NCBI RefSeq assembly: GCF_000151665.1
Contig: NW_013171833.1
Coordinates: 1-64,000, forward strand
Source of the DNA: Blastocystis hominis
Taxonomy: Eukaryota; Sar; Bigyra; Opalinata; Blastocystidae
Direction of reading: 5' to 3'
Length of the DNA: 64,000 nucleotides
Shown: positions 44,241-57,495 of the stretch, piece after piece
Layout: every line of letters starts with the position of its first letter
Numbering within the stretch: position 1 is the first letter of the stretch
Program-made: the position numbers and the translations under genes
The notes under the pieces: generated by a model
The model's database searches: none
The model's input: only the letters and a program-made list of their open reading frames with translations
Told to the model about the DNA's origin: nothing

Positions 44241-46414
44241 TCAAACTATACTCGAAATTGATTTCGATTGAACATACCCGAATGAATTAGGTAGGTTGAC
44301 ATTTCGAAGATTTGGAATATCTAAATACTATCAATATTCAATATTCAGAAATACTTTCCAATGTCACTACACGAGGATCACAGAAACTATAATTTACAGA
44401 AGTTATTGATGTTAGATTTGGAAGATCTACAAAACAAATCATAACCATTCAACTCATTATTACTTCGCATTATCAATGAACAAGAATCATCATCATCTCT
44501 ACCATCAAGTGCACATCTACCGAGTTGAATAGATTGTAATGATGGAAGATCTACATCAATCATTTCATTCGAATTCATTCAATACTTTCAATTAATGTCG
44601 ATAAGGAATAACGGAATGTAATATCACCTAATGCAATGGATTGTAGATTTGGAAGATCTATGCATCATTCAAATATTCAATATCATATCAATACCTCGAA
44701 TCACAAATGAACTATAACAGAAATTGTATGAATAACTTCCAATTGGTCCAATTTGAATGGATTGTAATTGTGGTAGATTCTTCAATTCGAAGGCTCCAGC
44801 AAAATCACTGAAACTATATTCACCAATTTGAATGGATTCCAATGATTCACAATTCAATATGTGGAATGATTTCGATTTATCAATTCCACAACCATTCTTT
44901 TTCTGAGTAAATGAATTGTTTCCGATTTTGATAGTTTTCAATCGATTCAATCCATCGATTTTGAATGTTTTCACTCTAGAAAAGCATTTATTGCCGATTT
45001 CGATTGATTCCACATTCATTGGCACCCAAAACACTCGAGTCAATCGACAGCACCTATTTCCGAATCTTAAATTTGGCCTTTGCAATACTTTTGCCATTTG
45101 ATAATCGAGTCCACACCGAATTTTGCAGAATAGAAACCATCTCGCACAGAACAGCAATCCTAGCAGCAACACACTGAGGGATATACCTATCCACACCTTG
45201 ACAAAGAAAGTAACAACAATTACAGCCACAATCACTACAATGCAGACAATATTTCGCCCCCAGACCATAGCATAATACACTTTTTTCTTTCTGCCACAAA
45301 TCCACTCTCCATCATAATCCAATTTTCGATTTTTATAAGACGTACCTTTTCCATGACGTTTTCCTCTCAGCCAAAATCCATGATAGACGACACTTCTTCC
45401 ATTCGCATCGAATTCTTTTCCCTGGCCATTTCGGATAAAAAGAAATTCAGAATTGCTGGCATATTCTCCTTCATAGATCTTGACTCCGTTCACGTATTCC
45501 GTCATGTAATTCTCATTGAATGTTTTTAGCAGTTTGATTTCTTTGCCATCTTTCCACTCGCTGATTCGACTGATTTTGCCGTTAGAATCGTAGCGATAGC
45601 AAATTCCATAGAATCTTCCATTTTCATTTCTTTTGCTTATATTCAACAATTTGCCCTTTTCGTCATATTCTTTCCAATATCCAGACAGTTCATTCAATCG
45701 AATCAAATTCATTATTCTTTTACCGTTCTTTACAAATCCTTCAAACCAGATTGTATGAGGCTCGTCATATAGTTTACAATAACCGTTGTATTCATTTTCT
45801 ATACCTTTCTTAACTTCTACAATATGACTTATTTGACCATTTTCGTCATAATAATAACAAATTCCTTCTTTGTCACCGCTATCTTCATTTCTTTGGCTTA
45901 TATTCAACAATTTGCCTTTATCGTCATATTCTTTCCAATATCCAGACATTTCATGCAACGGAGTAATATTTAGTCGTTTGCCTAAACCAAAGTACCCTTC
46001 AAAAACCACATTCCCTTTCCTGTCATATTCCTTTCCCTTCCCTGACCGATATCCGTTTTTAAAGAATCCCTCAAAAAATAAATGACTGGTAGTGTCATAG
46101 AGTGTGCAGGGACCTTCCGCTTCGCCATCTTCGAAATTTAGTTCTGCGACTAACAAATCTTCGTTCGAGTATATATAGGATTTTCCATGCATTTTATTGT
46201 GTACTAAATGGGTTTCGATGGAATATCCCTCATGTGGAGAACCAACATGCATAATATGCATCCCATTCCTTTCGAACATGGAGACAATAGGAAACTGACT
46301 TGAAAAGCATTTTTCCCAGCAGCTATTTCCCTCCTTGTCGATTGATGGGTTTATTACGATATTTAACAGTTCCACTTCACCTGGAGTGCTCTGCGTGTTT
46401 GGAATGTGTGACAT
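44241..46414 (-). CDS. MORN-repeat / transmembrane / LRR protein
   Basis: The first exon (ATG 46414 to 44695) encodes about 575 aa: MORN-like repeats (FFEGFFKNGYRSGKGKEYD, FEGFVKNGKR, YHGFWLRGKRHGKGTSY), two membrane segments (VCIVVIVAVIVVTFFV, ISLSVLLLGLLFCARW), then BspA-type LRR_5 units (SIEIGNKCFSRVKTFKIDGL, SIQIGEYSFSDF). Four introns (44658-44694, 44551-44585, 44427-44463, 44321-44354; 37/35/37/34 nt) each end just before a (D/N)LP-type repeat start (LPNLQSI, LPSLQSI, LPNLTSI, IPNLRNV). The gene ends SKSISSIV-TGA. A membrane-associated surface or signalling protein is plausible; the function is unknown. It is the intact member of a family with decayed copies at 41.2, 50.2-51.7 and 62.6 kb. 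Confidence 0.7.
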
Positions 46415-46429
46415 TTGCCAACAATTAGG

Positions 46430-47000
46430 GTAACTAGAATAAATTGAATCTTGCCCGAAATACCCTTGAAAGTATTCATTCTAATCGAACTTCTTCAATT
46501 ATCTTGTTATTTTTCACCTTCTCTGTTTATTATAATACCAGATACAGAGGTCATAGAGGACGAAGCCATGTTGTTCATATTATTTACAATGCTGAAACTT
46601 ATGTTTTTCGTATTTGTATTCTACTCAGACCTTCTTTTTGTTACATAATCATCGTCTTCTTTATATTTTCGAAGAATCAACACAGAATCCTTTTCTTTCA
46701 CGATTTTCTGGTAATTTCAACATAACACCTTTTTTCCAGGATAAATATCCCATCTGTCAACTATATTTTGAAATAATTATGGAGTTAATTGGGGAAAGGT
46801 TCCAATATCGATTCTGTTAGTATTTTCTCGTTAAATTCATTTTATATACGCATGCTACTAACAGAATATGATGGAATCTGTGCTCATTCCATAATTCATC
46901 TCCTTTCTATTTCCTTTTCAATCCCTATTCTAAAATCCATTCTATTCTCACTCTCTGCACCCCGATTCTTCAAATCCTACATACACCTTACAAACATGCT
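46430..47000. other. AT-rich intergenic DNA
   Basis: Several short plus-strand frames (46444-46820) lack features and overlap each other; none is called. A TGTTTGTT on the minus strand near 47010 probably serves the TPR gene. Confidence 0.4.
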
Positions 47001-47054
47001 TTTCAAACAAACAAACCAATCATTATTGTACCTATTTAACCATCAGAACACGTT

Positions 47055-48257
47055 CTAGCAATCACATACATCAAATGTAATAGTACAGACTGGCTTCCCA
47101 TCAAGTACTCGTTCAGCATTCTCCTTCACCTCATTATTAAACCCACACTTCGAAAAGAATTCCATTGGTCCTGTGTCCTTTACACCTTCATTCTCAATAT
47201 CCAATCCAAACTTGTGCGACCACTTCGACATTACCCACATGACGTCCACTTCGAGTTCTCTCGATTATCGAATTGAAGATACGAGACCCTACAACATGAA
47301 TAATCTCGCCATCACTCTACCGATTCCTTGACATTGAGAATTCTCTAAAAAAACATTGTAGCGGTCTATTCCCAAAGTATTGTTATTCTTTGAACGCGAA
47401 GCACTTCGCGGAGAACTTGAAAAAGCGCATTCACCCATGTTTTCGTCCGACGTCTCTTCGGGGAGCATCAGCACGTGGTGGGGTTGGATTATTACGACGA
47501 GGTTTGGAAAGGGAAAAACCAGCAGTGTGAACACGTTCTTTTCGGAGAGATGCTCTCTGTGCAGGGTGGAGGTCATGTGGACGATTCTGCTGTCCGAAAT
47601 ACTCCGGTTTTTCTGCGTGTCGATCACTGGCTTGAAGTCCTGGTTGATCGAGGAATAGAACTCTTCCAGCTTCTGGTCTTGGCGGATGGAACGCAGGCGG
47701 CTGAGACCACTTTCGATCGTGGAATCGACGTCAAGTATGGCTTCGGCCTCTTCAAAGGCTGCGACGTCCTGGCTTTACTAGAGAGGGAAAATGGGAAAAC
47801 AGAAGGTATGTGTGCACATGTTGGCTTGTCTACAACTATTAAAATGTGAATTTCTGCTTCATTGGTTGGTTTAAGGGAGAAAGCTTTGACTGAGGAAACA
47901 GAATGTGACACTTACTAATTTTACACGTTTTGATGCATTCTTCGTAGTTTTTAAAACGTAAAAGCACAGATTCTATATGGAAGTACTCTTTTGGCCACGT
48001 TAAACGTAAACCGACAGCTTCCTCAACATTTGCAAAAACCCAAAACAAATCTTCAGCTCCAAGATAAACAGCTAAACGATTCAAATAGCAGCGAGGTTCT
48101 TTGGGGAATAGTTCAATAATTAGCATTATGAAAATGAATATAGCGATATTACATAATCATAGAAGCGAATCGCCTTCTCATACTTCCTATCCTTGAAAGT
48201 ACATTCTCCTGCTTTGTTATGTTCTTCAGCCTCTTTTTCTTTTGAATCTTTAGCCAT
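47055..48257 (-). CDS. TPR-containing protein, exon structure partly resolved
   Basis: The ATG at 48255-48257 gives MAKDSKEKEAEEHNKAGECTF then DRKYEKAIRFYD, a first TPR helix pair. The next block, IELFPKEPRCYLNRLAVYLG, and KEYFHIESVLLRFKNYEECI, fit further TPRs. Later minus-strand frames add LEEFYSSINQDFKPVID and a C-terminal LDIENEGVKDTGPMEFFSKC...GKPVCTITFDV piece, with FFSKCGFN loosely GNAT-like. Joining the first two TPR exons needs an intron starting GTAATATCGC near 48160, but no suitable AG acceptor is seen, so either a non-canonical site or a sequence error is present. It is a co-chaperone-like scaffold at best; it may be two genes. Confidence 0.4.
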
Positions 48258-48259
48258 TC

Positions 48260-50150
48260 CAATAGAAAGGAAGAGATAGAGAAGAAATCATTACCAAAGG
48301 TTAAAGAGGGAATTTGTGTGGGAAAACTATTGGAAAAGAGAGGTTGAGTATTAGAAGAAGTGGGAATGAAATTGGATAGGAAAGTGAGAAAGTCTGGTAG
48401 GAAGGGAGAAGGAATGGAAAACAAGATGAAACGGAGAATATTGATATGCAGTAGTAAGATAGAACGTGAGAATTTGACGAAGGAATGGAATTCGTAAGAT
48501 GGTTTTGCTAGTAGGTTTTGAATGCAGGATAATGGAAGAAATTGGGAGATAGGAGTTTGCTGATTGATAAAGAGGTGAGCTTCTTCAAAGATAGTCGTTT
48601 GTGTTATTAGAATAATTGTAACAGTGAGCAGGGATTGAGGGATGAAGGTAGAGAGGATTTTCTATACCGTTGGTAGGGGATGATAGTTATGTAGGGTATT
48701 GACTTGGTTCTTCAAGTAGCGAGTGATTACAGGATACCAATAAGAGATAGGAGACCTCATTAGGTAGTTAGACCAACTTTGAATCGGTTTTGAAAGTTTT
48801 AGGATGATATTTACTTCAGATCGTAAGGGAGATCAGTGTTTTTGTAATGAAGAGACTGCAGTCTAAAGGGATATTTGAAAGTAGTTATGTATGGAGAAGG
48901 GTCGTTGTTTATCCGTAACTAAAGAAATACTTAGATAACAGCATAAGAATAAAGGCGCAGACTGTCGATAGTGGAGGTAGAACAAGAAAAGGATAAAAGC
49001 AGGTCTTTGAAAAACAAACAAATTGAGCATATACTATCAGTAGAAATTGTGATACGTAAAAGGTTACATGTATACTATTCGTAAACAAAGACAGTTGCGA
49101 ATTATTGTCATAATAGATGATTCACTAAGTGATTCAACCATTACACAATGAAAAGAATAAAACACAACACGTAGAATGTAATATGGAAAATCAAAATTCA
49201 GTCACAGGGGATTTCAGTAAAAATGGTTACATTTCAAAGAATAAAGAAATACTGATAAGAGGTGGAAAATAGAAGAAATGAGTGAATATAGAAAACAAAA
49301 TTCAAATTGGCTATGTCCAAAACAATGTACGAAATAGAAAACTGATCCATTTGTAAGTATCACCAGGAGATTAGAGATAATACAACGAATTTCCCATTTT
49401 CAATATTATTAGAGATAATATAGGAATGGGATGGTTCAGACATCGGGTTGAAAATAGTGTATATATATAGGCACAAATGTATTCAAAAGCTCTTGATTGA
49501 TACTCCGTAATACCAGTATGTTGTGATTTCGATATCACAATGCAATTCAATTGTTTTCAAACTATTCTGTAATTTAGATCACTTGTACTTAATGCAAAAA
49601 TCAATAAATTGAGATTCTCAACACCCATAATTATCCATTCATAACAGAAACATCTTTTAGTGATAAGGGTGTAGTTTTTCATTCAATTCACCTAAATCGA
49701 ATCAATACAATGAGTTGTGTTCACATTTTTCCACTCAAATATAACAACGTATCTTAAATATGCTTTAAGATTCTATCTAGTACAATCTTGTATGTTCCTT
49801 TAGTATTCTCAATTCAATCATCTATAGTGGAGTGGTTTTCAGTTATTAGAGACACTTATTATAAACGCTATATCAGGCTCTATCCTGATAGTTTTGCTTG
49901 TCTTTTTTTATGGTTACTTATATCCTTGACATTGATTAAGCAAAGGATCGGTATATACTAGCTAAACTAATCTGGGTTGTCCTGATGGAAGAGTCAATTG
50001 ATAATTGGATCCTAAATCAATGAATGACCAAAGAATGATGGTAAGGGATTATGGAACAAACGATCAATCAATTGATTCAAATACGCAATAAAAACACATT
50101 GATCCTTGAATGGAATAGAATGGAATTAAGTTTATATATCCAGTGTTTGA
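48260..50150. other. AT-rich DNA, no supported gene
   Basis: No coding frame with family features was found on either strand between the TPR gene and the MORN-LRR pseudogene. Confidence 0.5.
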
Positions 50151-50216
50151 ATTACTAAGTGTCTTTGACAAGATCAGCGAGAATGGAAGAAACATCTATG
50201 AATCAAATCAAATCAA

Positions 50217-51674
50217 TCAAACTATACTCGAAATTGATTTCGATCGAGCACACCCGAATAAACGACCAAACTAACCACCAGATAGATCGACATTTTGAAG
50301 ATTTGGAATATCTAAATACTATCAATATTCAATATTCAGAAATACTTGCCAATGTCAATACACGAGGCCAATAGAAACTACCCCGTACAGAAGTGATTGA
50401 TGTTAGATTTGGAAGATCTACAAAGCAATTCACAACCAATCAATTCATTAATACTTCGAAGTGTCAATGAACTTGATTCATCATCCCATCTACCTTCAAG
50501 TGCTGCCCAACCGAGATGAATGGAGTGTAATGATGGAAGATCTATATCAATCATTTCAATTGAATTCATTCAATACTTTCGATTATTGTCGATAAGGAAT
50601 CAGCAAATGTCCAATTCCCTAATGTAATGGATTGTAGATTTGGAAGATCTATGCATTATCCAAATATTCAATATCATATCAATACCTCGAATCACAAACG
50701 AACTATTATAGAAGTTGCTTGACCCACTTCCAATTGTACCAATTTGAATGGATTGTAATTGTGGTAGATTATTCAATTCAAAGTCGCCTCAAATATCACT
50801 GAAACTGAATTCACCAATTTGAATGGATTTCAATGAAATTGTTTCCGATTTTGATAGTTTTCAATCGATTCAATCCATCGATTTGAAATGTTTGCACTGA
50901 TCCAAAACAATCATCGCCTATTTCGATTGATTCCAAATTATACAACAATGAAACATCCCAATCAACCAAGACACAATTGTCAATCAGTTTCAAATGTTTG
51001 ATTCCAATATTCAGTGGTTTGCTTCCATCTCCTTCATATTTTTCATCAATATCACTTTCAATTCCATTATACCATTCACATTCTCTTATTAATTTACCAT
51101 ATCGATCATACACTTTTCCAATTCCAAATCGCTTATCATCACATCAATATCCTTCATATTCAATACATCCATTATCATGATAACTCGTTCCATATCCAAA
51201 TCGTTTCCAATTGATCATTATGCCCTTGTACACCAAGAATCCATCATCATCATACATTTCACCATATCCAAATGGAATTCCCAACTTGTTTTCTGTCAAT
51301 ATCAATCCTTCAAATCGACTTCCATGATCCAAATCCACGATTCCTTCTACTACTTCTATGGATTGTTCTTCATTATATGAAATAGCACCAATTTGATGAT
51401 TTCCAAACACTTTCAACACTTTCTGCTCATTGACCACAAATCCTTGATTCAAGAATACTCCATTATTGAACTGCAATACTAAACATTCTCTATTACTCAA
51501 TATGAGTAAAATCCAGCCATTTGGTTTCATTTCTTCAACTAGACGTCCTTGTACATTTTTGATGATGTGACTATCAGCCAAGTGGTTACTAATAACAGAA
51601 TTGACAAAATCAGCAATCTTTTGCATCGAAAAAAGACTATTTGGAAAAGCATATAATTTCTGAACATTATTCAT
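50217..51674 (-). pseudogene. Decayed MORN-LRR family copy
   Basis: It starts MNNVQKLYAFPNSLFSMQ with MORN-like units (FGYGEMYDDDGFLVYKGIM, FGYGTSYHDNGCIEYEGY). The frame then breaks: a TGA stands where relatives have a Trp-type codon after EYEGY, though the frame continues CDDKRFGIGKVYDRYG. LRR_5 units follow (SIEIGDDCFGSVQTFQIDGL). A deletion after KTIKIGNN shifts the frame, and a further TGA interrupts the next unit. The 3' exons and their introns still align with the intact gene at 44.2 kb. The membrane segments of the intact gene are missing. Confidence 0.75.
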
Positions 51675-51699
51675 ACACCTTGATAAAATCTATATTTGT

Positions 51700-53990
51700 T
51701 GACTACACCACGTATTTTTTCTTAAGGATTGCGCCATGGCATATGCTATTCTGGGCATCACTTTTTTTCTGTTGTATTTTTCTGTTTTGTATTGTATATC
51801 GGTGTTTTCGTTTTTATTTACACCACTTTTCGTGGAGTCAGCCTGGAATACTATGTTCAGCTATTGCATCACTCATTTTTATTGTGATCAATTCACTGTT
51901 TTGCGAAATATTTTTTCATATCCATTATTAATAATTCTATATTTAAATGATGAGAATTTACATTTGACTTGTCTAGCCAATGGAGAGTACTAATAGGTTT
52001 AATCCTTTGATTTGAAATATACTCCGTAAATGATCTTCTGGAAAATAGAGAATTTAGAATCCATGAATACTTATTGTTATTTGACTTTGTGGTAGGAATA
52101 GCAAAAGTGATCATCCACTACTCTATCACATCAAGTAATGCAAGTATCTTATGTGTGCTGTAGTATTCTGGTATTGAAAGATGCTCAGAAAGTGATTGTC
52201 TTGATTGAAACTCCAAAACAGGATTCAAATCGATTACTGATTAAGAATAAAAGTGTCTTTCAATTCCATAATATACTATAGAAATTGCATTTGATTTGAA
52301 AACAAAACAAAAAGAAATATTAATATTGGAAAATAAGCAAAAATAGTGGGCGAGCGAGCGAATGTATTATCCATACAACAACTCTCTTCCTTTCCATCTT
52401 TCCATTCCTCTTTCCGAGTATTAGTCTGCGTTTTTCATCAGTCCAATAGCCTCTATTTTTTCGAACTTATGATTCTTTCGATTCATCATGAGTGATTTAT
52501 TCAACATTTAGGGATACTCGGTTAGATACAATGAAGTTGCTTCAACTTCGTCTGAACTCCATCACAATCCTTTTTTCGATCCTGCAAACGATTTCCATTC
52601 GTTTGTGATTCTTTCAGATACATTCTGATTCTATTCTGCTCTATTATGCTTTTTTCAATTCCCCATCCTTCTTCGCCTTTCAGCAAACTTTCCATGAATA
52701 GTCATTTAAGCGAGCATGCGAGTATATTTCCATCTGCTTGGCTCAAACATGGTAAGCAATATGATTGAAATTGTAACCTTCCAGAATTACATCACATGAT
52801 ATGGTTTATGCAGTATCACTATTCTCAAGTAATATTTACCCATGTATTGTTTTTATCTCTGCTTCCTATATTGTTAGGACTGTATTTCAAACCACTTATT
52901 ATTACTTTCATAATAGCATACGAATATGGATATTCTTTCCAACTTTGGATTCCTGATTTTTGTGTTTGTTCATTGAAACAATGTATTTGTCAACATAATA
53001 CAGTGAAAACAAAAATCACGTATTCTGGTTATCAAGTGATTGCCAGCTGACCTCATTTATCAGATTATTATTGCTACTTATCAACTGGATTATAATCTTT
53101 TACTATTCAATCTTACAATATCATTGAAAACTGATTCAGAACAACCTAGATGTTATATGATCGTTTTCGATCCATTAATGCCCAAGAACTTCAAATCAAA
53201 AACAGATATAGTTTCATAGCACTTGGTTATTTATTATTATTATTATTATGATAATCATTTGCTTTCAATATTTATTAGATTGAGTTCAACACCACAGTAA
53301 CATTGCTGAAATGCCAAGAAGATGTGTCGATTAAAAATCAGTCTATTATTGACTCTGCTGGATGCTTCATTCAAACCTAACCGACCTTCTTCCCTAATTA
53401 CATTGTACACCATACTTCTTGCTATATTCACTCTCTTTTCTCAAGTGGCAGGACTTCAAAAACACCATCATCAACATCCAACTTTGTGAATATTAGTTCT
53501 TCACTTTGTCAGTTTGTCAGAATATGGATACTAACGTGTTATCATCTCCTTATTCAAAGTAGAACAGCATCATTTCAATATACAATATAACCTAGCTCAC
53601 ATTCAGTTGTCTAGTAGGTTTAATCCCACCAATTATTGGTTTACTATTCATTTCCTAACTTATTTCTAAGCCTATAGCGATATCAGAAGCAAAATGTATT
53701 TCATTCCATTCTTTCATTTGGAACGATTCGTGTGATAAATCGATTATCAACCATTTGAATTCTTCACAATTCACATTTCCTTTCTATTCCAGTCAATTAC
53801 ACTACCTTGTTCACTCCATTCCCAGTCATCTCATCTCTGCTAACGTCATGTACGCATCCTACATACCGACCAACCAATTTTCCCAACGATCACCCTACTG
53901 CATTGCTTTTCACATCTTTCCCTCATTCCAACTAATTATGGAATTCCAATTTTCACACCATTTTCCAGATTTCATTCAAAGAATTGCTTT
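51700..53990. other. AT-rich DNA, no supported gene
   Basis: A hydrophobic plus-strand frame at 51736-51993 and a few others look like chance or decayed membrane segments. No family was recognised up to the VPS39 start. Confidence 0.45.
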
Positions 53991-53996
53991 TGACCT

Positions 53997-56900
53997 ATGT
54001 CCATCCAAGTATTTGACGTGGTCAAGATTGTGACGGTGTCAAGGAATAAGATCGTTTCAGTGACCGCTGCTGGTGATCGTGTGTTTGTCTCCTGTAAAGA
54101 TGGAAACCTGCTTGTTTACCAACTGGAAAATAGTATCTGCATCCATTGTTAGTGAGTAGTAGCCGAACCAATCCACTTTTCCGAAAAGATGACGATTCCG
54201 CATTTTTCTGATTCGAAAAAAGGCGTTTACATGATGAAAAGCGTTTTAAAATGGAATCTTCTCCTCACTCTCACAGACAAGGGAATTTCCGTAAGCTGTT
54301 ACTCATTTCTCTCATTTCTAGATTCACAAATTAGATAGTCTTGATAAAATCGGGATCTTGCCCAACTCGATGGGATCGACGTTCTTTACCCTTGATGAAA
54401 GTCGCCATATTATTGTAGCAGCCATAAAGAAAAAACTGCTAGTTTACCAGCTTCGTGACGGTCTTCAAGTCTCTCAGACACTCTTGAAAGAGATCATTCT
54501 TCCAGATCCAGTCGTTTGTATGTCCTTTTTAAACTCCCTCCTCTTCGTTGGTACAAAGAGGCAGTACTGTCTTGTGGACATCAATCAAGGACGATCTGTG
54601 AAAGATATCTGTGACATTAGTAAATCGACAAACGTCCCCTTCTGCACTCCGATCGAGCAGAAGAACTCTTTTCTGGGCTCCGAATCCGACGCTGTAGAGA
54701 ACGACACGCGCGAACAAGGCGAAATGCTTCTAGCAAACGATCGCAAAGGTCTGTTTTATGACTTCGTCGGCTCTCCCGCGCGCGGCGTTTCCTTTTCTTC
54801 TCCCTAGCGAGTGTAGAAAGGCCAGCATCTGGAATGGTCCAGCGATGCCTCCAACGGAGTGTATCTCTGCCCCTACTTCATCGTAGCGACGTCGAACGGC
54901 ATCGAAGTCCACAATTCGTGGAGATATCAGCGCATTCAGGTGCGTCTGGGATCGGGTTTTGATCGAAGATGATTCCGTTTTCGTCGCCCCGATCCATGGA
55001 AATCAGTCGCTTGCATTCCGAGAGCGTAGCGGGTGCGATGGAAGCGTTTTCATGTGATGATGTAGTGGACGGAGTTGTGGTTTGCTCGCAGTCTTCAGTG
55101 ATTCTGCTGAAGATGCGTCCGCTGCAAGAACAAGTGTTTTTCCTGTTTGTTTGTAACGCTCAGATCAATATTCTCATTTCCGATGAGTACAAAAACTTCG
55201 ACGACGCCTTAACGCTTTGCAATTTGTTTCCTCGCGGCAAGGAAATGATCCGCGACCAATTCAAAACCCAAATCGCACGCCTGAAAGGCCTCTATCTCTT
55301 CAGCGAAGGGAAATACGACAAAGCCATTTCGTTTCTGCAGCGCGGCCAAGTTCCCACGCGCCAAGTTTTATCGCTCTACCCTTCGATCATCCCCGACGAT
55401 TTGCCCACGGATATGTACGCAATGCTTCGCATGAACGACGTGCAGATCGCCCTATCCGAAGCGCGTGTTCGCTTCGCGAATGGAGGAAAACGCGGCGATC
55501 GACGCGCTGCTTCCGCTTCTCAACACGCGAAGACAGCAATTGTTGGTAGACGGCGCTTCATTCCATCGTTATTTTCGTAGATCAAACTGCAGCAATTCGA
55601 GAGCTTGAAAGAAGGAGGCGAATCGGATTCGAACAACGATTCGAACCCTTCATTCAGCACGATCGGGTTTTTATCGACCAATCTGAACGATGAATCGCAA
55701 ATTCGAGACGATTTGACGCTCATCGACAACGTTGGCATTCGCTCCTTCCTTCGTCATGCAGGTTTTGCTCCGAGCGTACATTCGCTCCAATCGACAAGCC
55801 ATCATTCCGCTTCTCGAAGGCGTGAACTTCTGCTCCTTCGACGATTCCCAGAAACTCCTCGCTTCCGCGGGAATGGAGTCCGAATTGATCGCTCTTTACT
55901 CGACCCACCACAAACACGAACTCGTATTTCCCCGTTTCCCCGTTTCCTCACGCCAAGGCGATCTCTCAAATCCTTTCGCCGCTCTCCAAACCCGGCCTTT
56001 CCGCAGCTGATCGGCAGAAACGCNNNNNNNNNNNNNNNNNNNNNNNNNNNNNNNNNNNNNNNNNNNNNNNNNNNNNNNNNNNNNNNNNNNNNNNNNNNNN
56101 NNNNNTCGCGGGCTACGATCCGGTCGATGGCGGCGAGCCCATTCCGAACGAAGCCATTCTGGAGCAGCTGCACGCGCTGTCGATGAAAGACGCAACGCTG
56201 CAGCATCCCTGGGAGCAAAACGCGCTCGAAATCACGTTTCTGCGGAATTTGATTTGGTCGAAGAACAATACCGAGGCGTTTTTCCACACGAAACTCGTCC
56301 TGCTGTACATGAGCAGCATCTCCAGTCTCCAAGAAAACGTGGAAATGTTGCAACGTCGTCGAATTCGATTCGAATCACATGCAGAAAAAATCCAGTCCTT
56401 GCAAGAACAGCAGATAACCGCGGAAATAGGAGCCGATCTGGGCGTTGCGGAATCGGGACTGCAGACGTTGCTTCATCAGCGCAACGAAATACTATTCCGC
56501 AGCAAGACGGAATTGCTGGAGTTTCTGGAATTGTCGAATTCGTACGACGCGGCGGAATTGCTGCGCTCGTTCCCCGCGGATTCGTTTTTGGAGGAAAAAG
56601 CCGTAATCTGATTGGCCGATTTTTGTTGGTAGATCATTCTATCGAAGCTGGGCGAAGATTTGGCGGCATTGGAAATCATTGCGCATCGATTGGGGAATAA
56701 AAACATGGCGGAGGCGTACTGCCAGAAAGTGTGGAATTCGAATCGAAACGAGAATATTTTCATTCATTTACTCAAAACGTTTGGGCGTTGAGTCATTCAT
56801 TCATTGATTAGCTACTTGTTTCCGCCCGAATCCTCGATTTTATCGCGGAACGAGAGTTTGAAGCTCGCCATCGGCGTGTTGACCGATCATTCCGAGTGAG

Positions 56901-57270
56901 TTTCGTGGAATTCGATTCGAAGTAGCCATGTGAACATCGTGGAAGTGCTGCGGCTTCTCCCAGACGACGTTCCTTTGAACGATGTAAGCGAAGGGAGTCG
57001 AGTGGACGGTAGTTAATCGAGAGCATTGAAGTGGTGATGACGAAATTGGAGGAGAACAGGCGAAGCTCGCTGATGCTGAGGCAGTTGGCGGCGGTGCGGA
57101 GATTTGACGTGAGCGAGGAGTATATGAGTTTGCGCAATTCGTCGTTCGAGAACACGCCGGTTACGTTCTGTCCGGTTTGTAATCGAGTGCTCGGTGATTC
57201 CGTGTTTACGTTGTTCCCGGACGGCGTGGCGATGCATGCTGCGTGTGCTCGACAGCATTCGATGGAGTGA
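53997..57270 (+). CDS. VPS39: VPS39/VAM6-type HOPS tethering subunit (interrupted by assembly gap)
   Basis: About thirteen introns of 29-35 nt link the exons. Start ATG 53997 (MSIQVFDVVKIVTVSRNKI). The N-terminal CNH/beta-propeller domain (VFVSCKDGNLLVYQLEN, IIVAAIKKKLLVYQL) is followed by the clathrin-repeat-like helical region (NFDDALTLCNLFPRGKEM, GLYLFSEGKYDKAISFL, LYPSIIPDDLPTD, VLLRAYIRSNRQAIIPLL, ELIALYSTHHKHE). The C-terminal Zn-binding element is TFCPVCNRVLGDSVF...AMHAACARQH. Vps39 binds Rab7/Ypt7 and tethers late endosomes to the vacuole. A run of 82 N (56024-56105) sits in the helical part, where a few dozen residues are unknown. The intron at 55134-55163 carries a TGTTTGTT. The poly(A) motif is at 57295. 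Confidence 0.85.
56024..56105. other. Assembly gap (82 N)
   Basis: A run of unknown bases inside the VPS39 gene. Flanking exons are in compatible frames for the family, so the gap does not show a gene break. Confidence 0.98.
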
Positions 57271-57294
57271 AGGATTTGTATCTTTGCGTATCAT

Positions 57295-57302
57295 TGTTTG
57301 TT
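57295..57302 (+). promoter_or_regulatory. TGTTTGTT poly(A) motif of VPS39
   Basis: The start of a TGTTTGTTTGTTTGTTTG run 25 bp after the stop. Confidence 0.55.
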
Positions 57303-57485
57303 TGTTTGTTTGTTTGAAAATGAGAGGGATGAAGGGTGTGGAAAGGTGAGAGTATATAAAACTTGGAGGAAAACAAGAAACCAAAAAGAATGCAAACAAT
57401 GAGCCGAATCGCATGAAGAGACATGGAACAAACCCCATTCCTCTCAACAGAGCATGTTCAGCACTTTGCACCACGTTGGAATCAA

Positions 57486-57493
57486 AACAAACA
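57486..57493 (-). promoter_or_regulatory. TGTTTGTT poly(A) motif of CWC15
   Basis: Two nt past the CWC15 stop on the minus strand. Cleavage 4 nt before it would fall after the T of the TGA, turning it into TAA. Confidence 0.65.
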
Positions 57494-57495
57494 CT

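Noticed and set aside
55605-56353. Frames with runs of unknown residues around the N gap
   Set aside because: They span the assembly gap in frames other than that of VPS39.
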